From positions 1 to 64,000 of the forward strand of contig CAVPWP010000015.1 in NCBI GenBank assembly GCA_963709395.1: a DNA stretch of 64,000 nucleotides, in the 5' to 3' direction. The notes beneath the pieces were generated by a model. That model made no database searches and was not told the origin of the DNA. It worked only from the letters and a program-made list of their open reading frames with translations. Every line of letters begins with the position of its first letter. Position 1 is the stretch's first letter. Source of the stretch: CAVPWP01 sp963709395. GTDB taxonomy: Bacteria > Pseudomonadota > Alphaproteobacteria > Rhodobacterales > Rhodobacteraceae. This document shows, one piece after another, positions 54,993 to 62,363 of this stretch. The position numbers were made by a program, and so were the translations under genes.

Positions 54993-56645
54993 ATGTCTCT
55001 TGTTCCACGTTTCTCGGCCATGGGGCTGCTCGTCGGGGTCCTTTTCCTCGCGGCCTCCCTGACGCCCTCCCTGATCCCGAGGAGCCCCGTCCTGCAGGGT
55101 GTCCTCGGCGGCGTGGTGCTCGCGCTCGGCTATCTCTCGGGGCGGATCATCGAGGGCCTCTGGTGGCTTGCCGACATGCCGGTGCCCAGGGGCCGGGTGC
55201 GGCAGGGGGTGCTGAGCGTCCTCTTCCTCGCCGTCCTTGCGATGCTCGGCCTGACGCTTCGCTACAGCCATATCTGGCAGAACGACCTGCGCGAGCGCAT
55301 GGGAGCGGAGCCCACGACCGGCGGGCATCTTGTCCAGGTGCTGCTCGTCGCAGCCGCGGTCTTCGCGGTCCTCTATGTTCTCGGACGGCTCGTCGCGGCG
55401 TTCTCAGGCATTGTGCGCGGGCGGCTTTCTCGCGTCATGCCGCGACGTCGTGCCGACGTGATCGGCTTTCTGGTCGTGGCCGGGGTGCTATTCGTGCTTA
55501 CGCGCGACGGGCTGCTCGATGCGGTCATCAACGCGCTCGACACCTCATTCGAGACGGCGCAGGATCTCTTCGACACGGCCCCGCCCGCGCCCACCGAGGC
55601 GCGCCTCCCAGGCAGTCCCGCCTCGCTTGTTGACTGGAAGGCGATGGGCCAGCCAGGGCGGGACTTCGTCACGCTGGGTCCGGACGCGGCCGCCATCTCG
55701 GCATTCACCGGCCGGCCGGCGCTCGATCCCGTGCGGGTCTACGTCGGGCGTGCGAACGGGGACACCCCGCAGGAGCGGGCCGACCTCGCGCTGGCCGAAC
55801 TCAAGCGCCTCGGCGCGTTCGAGCGCAAGATCCTTGTCATCGTGAGCCCCACGGGAACCGGCTGGATGGACCCGGGTTCCCACGATCCGCTCGAGTACAT
55901 GCACAACGGCGACATCGCGACTGTGGCCGTCCAGTACTCGTATCTCAACTCGCCCTTCGCGCTGGTCTTCGAGACGCGGACAGGGCTCGATCAGGCCGCC
56001 GCCACGGTTTCGACCATCCATGACTACTGGCGGACGCTCCCACCCGAGTCCCGACCGCAGCTCTACATCCACGGACTGAGCCTCGGGGCGTGGTCGTCGA
56101 TGTATGCGACCACGCTCTTCCAGTTTGTGAACGACCCCATCGCGGGCGCCTTCTGGGCCGGGCCGCCCTTCCCGTCGGACTTCTGGAACCGGGTCCAGCG
56201 GGCGAGGGCGGACGGCAGCCCGTGGGTGCAGCCCGTGATCGGAGACGGCTCTCTCATCCGCTACGCCGCGCGTGGCAATGACGGGTCGGCCGGGGCCGCC
56301 GACTGGGGGCCCATGCGGATCGTGTTTCTGCAGTATCCGAGCGACCCGATCGTCTTCTTCGACCCACTGTCCACCTTCCGGGCGCCGATCTGGATGCGCG
56401 AGCCGCCGGGCGACGGGGTGTCGCCCTACCTGAGCTTCATGCCCATCGTGACGCAGTTCCAGCTTGCGCTCGACATGGCGCTCTCCACCTCGGCGCCGGC
56501 GGGTTATGGGCATTCCTACTACGCGCAGGACTACATCGACCCATGGGTCGATGTCACCGCGCCCGAAGGCTGGACCGAGGCCGACACCGCACGGCTGAAG
56601 GCCCATTGCGACAATGGCTTCCAGGTAGGCTGCTCGAACGAGTGA
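54993..56645 (+). CDS. Membrane-embedded alpha/beta hydrolase (DUF2319-like)
   Basis: A 550-residue protein. The N-terminal part has about five membrane segments (GLLVGVLFLAASLTPSLIPR first), then a soluble hydrolase domain. The fold's features include IVSPTGTGWMDPG, VQYSYLNSP and the nucleophile elbow YIHGLSLGAWSS near residues 364-375. The combination is that of the alpha/beta hydrolase group with an N-terminal membrane domain. ATG at 54993 is chosen because GGAGG stands 11 bases upstream. It probably hydrolyses a lipid or ester at the membrane; the substrate is unknown. Confidence 0.82.
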   Translation: MSLVPRFSAMGLLVGVLFLAASLTPSLIPRSPVLQGVLGGVVLALGYLSGRIIEGLWWLADMPVPRGRVRQGVLSVLFLAVLAMLGLTLRYSHIWQNDLRERMGAEPTTGGHLVQVLLVAAAVFAVLYVLGRLVAAFSGIVRGRLSRVMPRRRADVIGFLVVAGVLFVLTRDGLLDAVINALDTSFETAQDLFDTAPPAPTEARLPGSPASLVDWKAMGQPGRDFVTLGPDAAAISAFTGRPALDPVRVYVGRANGDTPQERADLALAELKRLGAFERKILVIVSPTGTGWMDPGSHDPLEYMHNGDIATVAVQYSYLNSPFALVFETRTGLDQAAATVSTIHDYWRTLPPESRPQLYIHGLSLGAWSSMYATTLFQFVNDPIAGAFWAGPPFPSDFWNRVQRARADGSPWVQPVIGDGSLIRYAARGNDGSAGAADWGPMRIVFLQYPSDPIVFFDPLSTFRAPIWMREPPGDGVSPYLSFMPIVTQFQLALDMALSTSAPAGYGHSYYAQDYIDPWVDVTAPEGWTEADTARLKAHCDNGFQVGCSNE

Positions 56646-56862
56646 GGAGCATGGTCCAGCGCTCACAAGTGGGGTCCGGCGCGTCCGCTTGTCGTAAACA
56701 TCATCAAGGGAAACAGGGGGATTATCTCTTGAGATCCGCACCGAGATCGGCTGACGCAATCGTCGACTGAGCGGCCGAGGGTCTGCCCAAAATGGGCGCC
56801 CGGCTCCTTGACCAAGGGAGAGATCCCGCATGTCGTCAAAGCAAAGAAGGGAGCGTTAGGCC

Positions 56863-57864
56863 ATGCGCGTGGTGATGATCGGCGGCACCGGATTTCTTGG
56901 TTTTTTCACCTGCCGCGACCTCGCTGCACGGGGCCATGATGTTCTTGCGCTCGGCCTCGGTGCCCCGTCCCCGGGAACCATGCCCGATGGCGTAGGTTGC
57001 GAAAGCTGCAATGTCGAGACCTGCCCGGACGGGGAGATCGCGTCGGTCCTCGCCGGCGCAGACGCCGTCATTTATGCCGCAGGAGCGGACGGCCGCTTCT
57101 CGGATCGGGCACCGGCGATCAACGGCTTTCGCCGCCACAACGTCACCCCGTTGCGAAGGCTGATTCCCGCGATGAAGACGGCCGGTTCCACGAAGCTCGT
57201 GATCTTCGGATCGTATTACACCTCGATCGCCCGCGAGCGCCCGGACCTCGTCGACCTCTCTCGCAACCCCTATCCCCTGTCGCGGCAGGAACAGATGGAC
57301 CTCGCCTTCGAGCTATGCGGCGACGAGATCGGGGTCGACGTGCTCGAACTGCCCTACATCTTCGGAGGCGCTCCGGGACGCGGCACACTCTGGGGCTTCA
57401 CGATGGACAAGGTCTCGGCCCCGGGCCCGGTCCCAGTCCCGGCGGGCGGAACGGCCTGCGTCACGGCAGACCAGGTTGGTGCGGCGGCGGCAGGCGCGGT
57501 CGAACGCTCCGGGCCGCACGCCGCCTGGCCGATCGGGGGTGAGAACCTCACATACCGCGAGATCTACGGCATGTTCGCGGAAGCGCTCGGGGTATCGCCC
57601 GATTTTGTCCCTGCAGACCACGCGGCCGAGCGCGCCGCGGCCGAAGAACAGCGGCGCCGCCTCGCCGAGGCGCGGACCGAGACCGGCTACGATCCTGTCG
57701 ACGTCGCCCGCTGGCAGGAAGAGAACCTGTTCCTCGACCCCGCCCCCGCGATGACCGCGCTTGGATATGGGACCGACGACATCGCCAAAGCCATCCGGGA
57801 CACCGTCGCCGCCACGCAAAAGCATGGCGGTCAGGGCCCCGCCTCACTCAGGAAGCCGAAATGA
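56863..57864 (+). CDS. NAD-dependent epimerase/dehydratase-family protein
   Basis: A 333-residue extended short-chain dehydrogenase. The cofactor motif is VVMIGGTGFLGFFTCRDLA. LVIFGSYYTSIA and the YPLSRQEQMD segment lie where the catalytic serine and the YxxxK pair are expected, though the lysine appears replaced by glutamine (YPLSRQ), which may mean altered or no dehydrogenase chemistry. The C-terminal part, rich in charged helices, is typical of substrate-binding regions. It overlaps the following SDR by four bases, so the two probably act together. Confidence 0.78.
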   Translation: MRVVMIGGTGFLGFFTCRDLAARGHDVLALGLGAPSPGTMPDGVGCESCNVETCPDGEIASVLAGADAVIYAAGADGRFSDRAPAINGFRRHNVTPLRRLIPAMKTAGSTKLVIFGSYYTSIARERPDLVDLSRNPYPLSRQEQMDLAFELCGDEIGVDVLELPYIFGGAPGRGTLWGFTMDKVSAPGPVPVPAGGTACVTADQVGAAAAGAVERSGPHAAWPIGGENLTYREIYGMFAEALGVSPDFVPADHAAERAAAEEQRRRLAEARTETGYDPVDVARWQEENLFLDPAPAMTALGYGTDDIAKAIRDTVAATQKHGGQGPASLRKPK

Positions 57865-58706
57865 CCCAGTTCCACATCCCGACCGACCCCGCGACTTTCG
57901 TGCCCGACCGCTTCGCCGGTCAGGTGATGCTGGTGACCGGCGCCGCCGGCGGCATGGGCCTTGCCTGCGCCACTCGCGCCGCACGCGAGGGCGCTGCCGT
58001 GGTCCTCGCCGACATCAACGCAGACGCGGCCAAGGCCGCCGCCAAGGACATCGTCAGCGCGGGCGGCCAGGCGATCGGGATCGGTGCGGACATCACCGAC
58101 CGGGACGACTGCACGCGGATGGTCGAGGCGGTCGTCGAGGCGTATGGCGGGCTCGACATCGCCATCAACAACGCAGGCGTCATGGACGGCGGCCGCGACG
58201 GGCAGCCGGCACCCATACACCTTGCGAACGAGACCTATCTTCGCCGCACCATCGAGATCAACGTGATGGGAACCATGTACGCCTGCGCGGCAGAACTCTC
58301 CCAGATGGTCGACCAGGGCCGCGGCGGCGCCGTCGTCAACGTGGGCTCCCACACCGCCCTGACGGGGAGCGTGGGAACGCCTGCCTACGTGGCCAGCAAG
58401 CACGCGATCAGCGGGCTCACCCGCGCCATCGCGATGGACTATGCGCCGCACGGGATCCGCTGCAACTCGGTGAACATGTGCGCGACGGAGACGCCGATGC
58501 TGGAGCGCGCGATGGACTTCGTGAAATCGCGCCACACGGCTGACAAACCGGACACGCCGCGCGCAACGATGAAGTCCTCGGCTCTCATCGGCCGGGTCTC
58601 CACCCCGTGGGAACAGGCGGCTGTCATACTGTTCGTCGCCTCGCGGGATGCCAGCTACATGACCGGCGCGCTCGTCGCCTCCGACGGGGGCTGGACGGCG
58701 TATTGA
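57861..58706 (+). CDS. SDR-family oxidoreductase
   Basis: A 281-residue short-chain dehydrogenase. The cofactor motif is VTGAAGGMGLA (residues about 26-36), then DINADAA, NNAGV, NVGSHTA with the catalytic serine, and YVASKHAIS with the YxxxK pair. The usual C-terminal DGGWTAY ending is present. It is related to the Tat-type SDR upstream. Cytoplasmic. It is likely to oxidise or reduce an intermediate handled by the neighbouring hydrolase and epimerase. Confidence 0.88.
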   Translation: MTQFHIPTDPATFVPDRFAGQVMLVTGAAGGMGLACATRAAREGAAVVLADINADAAKAAAKDIVSAGGQAIGIGADITDRDDCTRMVEAVVEAYGGLDIAINNAGVMDGGRDGQPAPIHLANETYLRRTIEINVMGTMYACAAELSQMVDQGRGGAVVNVGSHTALTGSVGTPAYVASKHAISGLTRAIAMDYAPHGIRCNSVNMCATETPMLERAMDFVKSRHTADKPDTPRATMKSSALIGRVSTPWEQAAVILFVASRDASYMTGALVASDGGWTAY

Positions 58707-58925
58707 CGGGAAAACGGCGGATCGAACGGCACCTCGCGAGCTATAGCAGTTTCCCCATGATCAAGGTGTCGCTGCCGTAACTCGCTGGCCATCAAGACTC
58801 CCACATCAGCCATTCACACCGCGTTGGTGAACGACCGAAGGGGTGCTGCTCCATACAGCCTCCGGACAAAGCCGGCTATGACCTTCCACTTGGAGCGCCG
58901 GGAGAACTCGCGGCCGCGCCTGTCG

Positions 58926-59885
58926 TCAGGTCGGATCGCGGCGGATGCAGCGAAAGCCGATATGGCTCATCCCGCTCTCGACCATCTGCGCATGTCGCGC
59001 GGCGGGGCGGTAGCGGCGGCAGTAGCTCGGCGCGCAGAGGAACGAGCCGCCCTTGACCACGCGGCGCGGGATGCGGACCTGCGGTTGCAGCGGATCGAGG
59101 CTGGCCTCGCGCGCGGGGCCGCGCGGATCGGTCACGGCGCAGCACGACGGCTTGTCGGGATCGGCAGGAGTATGCTGTGCCACGAACCAGTCCGTCGTCC
59201 ATTCCCAGACGTTGCCGCAAACCTCGTAGAGCCCGTAGCCATTGGCGGGGTAGCTGCGCACCGGGCAGGTGCCGGTATAGCCGTCGGTTTCGAAGTTGCG
59301 CCAGGGGAACGGGCCTTGCCAGGTGTTGGCGACATGTGTGCCGTCCGGGGTCAGTTCGTCGCCCCAGGCGAACTCCGCACCATCGAGGCCGCCGCGGGCT
59401 GCGAATTCCCATTCCGCTTCTGTGGGCAGATCCTTCCCGGCCCAGGCGGCATAGGCTGCGGCATCTTCGAAGGCGATCTGGACCACGGGGTGATCCTCGC
59501 GTCCCGCGAGGTCGCTTCCCGGACCTTCCGGGTGTCGCCAGCAGGCGCCGGGCGTCCATGCCCACCAGTTGCGATAGTCGGACAGATCGACCGGACCGTC
59601 CGTCATGCGAAACACCAGCGATCCAGGCGCCAGCATCTTCGGATCCGCCCCCGGATAGTCGGCAGGGTCCAGCGGCCGCTCGGCAACCGTCACATAGCCG
59701 GTCGCTGCGACGAAGGCCGCGTATTCCGCGTTCGTGACAGTGGTCTCATCGATCCAGAAGCCGCTGACCGTCACCTTGTGGGCCGGACGCTCGTCGCGAT
59801 AATGATGGTCCGAGCCCATCAGGAAGGTGCCGCCGGGGACGTGGCGCATACCCATATGCGCCTTGAGGGTCCGCATGTCATTCAT
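58926..59885 (-). CDS. Formylglycine-generating enzyme (sulfatase-maturation)
   Basis: A 319-residue FGE/SUMF1-type protein. The domain starts VPGGTFLMGSD, has the typical VTNAEYAAFV and LPTEAEWEFAARGG, then GNVWEWTTDW, and ends GFRCIRR. The two active-site cysteines that bind copper in aerobic FGEs are Cys284 and Cys289 (SFLCAPSYCRRYR), with the normal spacing of five. It would oxidise the cysteine of CxPxR/CxAxR-type sulfatase signatures to formylglycine in the cytoplasm before export. The two Cys-type sulfatases of this window (CTAGR) are natural clients. AAGGAG precedes the ATG. Confidence 0.9.
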   Translation of the reverse strand: MNDMRTLKAHMGMRHVPGGTFLMGSDHHYRDERPAHKVTVSGFWIDETTVTNAEYAAFVAATGYVTVAERPLDPADYPGADPKMLAPGSLVFRMTDGPVDLSDYRNWWAWTPGACWRHPEGPGSDLAGREDHPVVQIAFEDAAAYAAWAGKDLPTEAEWEFAARGGLDGAEFAWGDELTPDGTHVANTWQGPFPWRNFETDGYTGTCPVRSYPANGYGLYEVCGNVWEWTTDWFVAQHTPADPDKPSCCAVTDPRGPAREASLDPLQPQVRIPRRVVKGGSFLCAPSYCRRYRPAARHAQMVESGMSHIGFRCIRRDPT

Positions 59886-59933
59886 CGAATGGCTCCTTCA
59901 TGTCATGGCGGCGAACGGGGCGAACGGACGGGG

Positions 59934-61811
59934 TCACTGCGACGCGTCCTCTGGCGGGGTCCATCCGGCCTCACGCAGCCCGTCGACCAGCGCCTCGACG
60001 ATTTCGTCGTTTGCCTGGTGTATTCGGTAGGCCGCAGCGGGGTCGCGCCCCAGCAACGGCCACGCTGCTGCCATCGCGGCCAGCGCATCTTGCGCCGCCT
60101 CCATGTCGCCGAGCTTGGCGTGGCTCATCGCGGCGACCGACAGGCCCACGGCCGAGCCGACGGCTGCGGATTTCTCGGCCGCCGCGAGGGCGCCCGCGTA
60201 CTCGCCATCGAGATAGGCATAGACGGCGATCAGCTGGGAGTACCAGCCTGGCGGATTGGCGCTGCGCGCGATGGCCTGCTCGAGATAGTCGAGGCCCTCG
60301 CGGTTGCCGCGCACCGCCAGCCGCCAGCCAAGCTGGGCGAGGGTGTCGGGATCGTAGGGATTGAGTGCGAGGACCTCGCGTTGCAGGTCTTCCGCCGTGG
60401 CGTAGTCGCCCTGGTAGAACGTGATGGCGGAGAGTGCCGCGAGCGTACGTGGGCTTGCGGGGTCGAGTGACACAGCATGCGACGCCGCCTCGAATGCCGC
60501 GGCCATCTCGGCCGGGCGCTCGGCCTCGGGCGCAATGTCCATCCGCACTGCGTCAAGATGCAGCCAGCCGAGCATTGCCCAGGCATCGGCGTATTCGGGG
60601 TCGCGCAAGACTGCCTCTTTCAGGCAGGCCATCGCAGGTGCGTGAAGCGCATCCTCGAAGGTTCGCCGGTACTCGTAAGCGCGCAGGATGCAGGCGTAGC
60701 TTGGCATGCTGGGGACGTCGTCGCTGGCCATGCGCCGCCCGATGGCCTCGTTCACGGCGCCGAAGGGCTCACCCAGTGCGGTCGAGATCGCCACCGCCAG
60801 GTCGTGTTGCACCCCGAGCAGATCACCCGGCGCAAGCGGTTCGTCGAAGCTGCCGCTCCAGCGGACCTCGCCTGTCTGAGGATCGATGAGTTTGGCAAGA
60901 ATGCGCGCCTGGCCGCCCTGCGCCTGCATGACACCCGACACGACAAAGGAAACACCGAGGTCGCGCCCGAGGCTCGTCGGGTCGGCGTCAGCGTCAAGCC
61001 GAAAGCTCGACGCGGCCGAGTAGACCCGGAAATTCCTGAAGAGCATGAGGTTCCCGATCAGCTCCTCGGTGACGCTGGATGCGATCAGCCCTATGTCCTC
61101 GACGTCGCCGAACGCTTCGAACGGCAGCACGACGATTGCGGGCGTCCGCGGCATCGCAATGTCTGGATCCGCACCCCGCATCCCCACGATGGCGGCGCCG
61201 ACCGCTGCGAGGCCGCCAAGGACGATGAGAACTGCGCCCAGCATCAAGCGTTTGCGCGAAGGCTCACGCGGAGTCGCCGCATCGGTCGAGGCTGGCGCAA
61301 GTGCGTCCGTGGACTGGAGCGGGGCATCCTGTGGATGAGGTTCGGGCGACGGGGCCGGAGAACGCGCCTCCCGGTTGTGCCAGGCGAAGTGCGGGACGTA
61401 GCCACCCTTGGGGATGGTAATGCGAACCGGATCCTTGCTACCCGCGTCCACATAGTAGCTGTCGAGGTCGGTGCGCAATCGTCGCGCCTCGATACGCACG
61501 ACCGGGTCAGACTGCTGATCGAAGGTCTCGTCCCGCCCGAAAACGTCGAACGCCAGGGTCACGCCCTTCAGCCGGTCCTCTCGACCTGCCAGGGTCTCCT
61601 CGACGATGAAGCGCAGCATCTCCCGCCGGCTCTTGCTGGCGCGAAACGAGACGTCCTGCAGCATCCGCTCCAACTGCGCCCGGATGTCGTCCGCAGAAGG
61701 TTGTGACCGCGACGGGTCCACAACGGACCGGAGCGGTCCACTGGTTGCGCTGCTCGACTCCACTGCCTGCCGTTCCCCCGAGAGCAATTCCAACTCAACC
61801 ATATATTGCAT
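59934..61811 (-). CDS. Membrane-anchored TPR protein with N-terminal regulatory domain
   Basis: A 625-residue protein. Residues about 35-145 form a helical domain (FRASKSRREMLRFIVEETL, DQQSDPVVRIEARRLRTDL, then IPKGGYVPHF) known from proteins labelled adenylate-cyclase-like or transcriptional-regulator-like in alphaproteobacteria. A membrane span follows (about 193-213, LMLGAVLIVLGGLAAVGAAIV), then a TolB-like domain (IVVLPFEAFGD, about 225-345) and a TPR region to the end. No cyclase catalytic motif is visible, so it is not an adenylate cyclase. It may couple an envelope signal to gene expression. It ends about 50 bases before the FGE on the same strand, so the two are probably cotranscribed. 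Confidence 0.75.
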   Translation of the reverse strand: MQYMVELELLSGERQAVESSSATSGPLRSVVDPSRSQPSADDIRAQLERMLQDVSFRASKSRREMLRFIVEETLAGREDRLKGVTLAFDVFGRDETFDQQSDPVVRIEARRLRTDLDSYYVDAGSKDPVRITIPKGGYVPHFAWHNREARSPAPSPEPHPQDAPLQSTDALAPASTDAATPREPSRKRLMLGAVLIVLGGLAAVGAAIVGMRGADPDIAMPRTPAIVVLPFEAFGDVEDIGLIASSVTEELIGNLMLFRNFRVYSAASSFRLDADADPTSLGRDLGVSFVVSGVMQAQGGQARILAKLIDPQTGEVRWSGSFDEPLAPGDLLGVQHDLAVAISTALGEPFGAVNEAIGRRMASDDVPSMPSYACILRAYEYRRTFEDALHAPAMACLKEAVLRDPEYADAWAMLGWLHLDAVRMDIAPEAERPAEMAAAFEAASHAVSLDPASPRTLAALSAITFYQGDYATAEDLQREVLALNPYDPDTLAQLGWRLAVRGNREGLDYLEQAIARSANPPGWYSQLIAVYAYLDGEYAGALAAAEKSAAVGSAVGLSVAAMSHAKLGDMEAAQDALAAMAAAWPLLGRDPAAAYRIHQANDEIVEALVDGLREAGWTPPEDASQ

Positions 61812-62064
61812 TGGCTTGAAAGAAAGTAGTCATTTAGTCGCTTTCGGGCTGGCGGCAGGTGACCGGGGCAACCTGTTGGCGGGGCTGAACGTCCCGGGGC
61901 GCCGAATAAATCAAAGAAGAACGGCTTGCGCCGCCCGACCTTCAAACAAGGACGCCAAGCGCCCCTTTCCCGCCGGAAAAGGGATGTTCGAACATGTTCA
62001 CACCTCCTTTCTCCCGCCGTCCTGGGGTCCTGTGGGATCTGTCGCTGCCACCTGGGATCTATCC

Positions 62065-62316
62065 ATGCCGAGTCTCCCCGCCCTGATCGCACGGTTTCCG
62101 ACGCGCGAGCTGGAAATCCGCAGGCTCTGTGCCCAAGACGAGGAATTCCGCTGCGCCTCCGACGACTACGAAGTGGCGGTGAAGGCCCTCGAACACTGGG
62201 AACATGTCGAACCCAACGCGGCGCGAGCGTCCGAGTACCGCCAGCTCACCGAGGAACTGGCGGTCGAGATCGCGGAGCTTCTGGACGCCGCATCGGTGTC
62301 CACAACGACCCGATAG
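62065..62316 (+). CDS. Small conserved-looking protein, 83 residues
   Basis: ATG at 62065 opens a compact acidic, helical protein with LEIRRLCAQDEEFRCASDDYE and EYRQLTEELAVEI. I recall similar small proteins in alphaproteobacteria without known function. No membrane segment or cysteine motif is evident. It sits 48 bases before the second sulfatase gene, in the same direction, and may be cotranscribed with it. Confidence 0.6.
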   Translation: MPSLPALIARFPTRELEIRRLCAQDEEFRCASDDYEVAVKALEHWEHVEPNAARASEYRQLTEELAVEIAELLDAASVSTTTR

Positions 62317-62363
62317 AAATCAAGCAACCCCACATGACCAAGCATCAACAGGAGAAAAGTCAC

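Noticed and set aside
59934..61811. Adenylate cyclase annotation for the TPR protein
   Set aside because: No cyclase catalytic motif is present; the label usually follows the shared N-terminal domain only.
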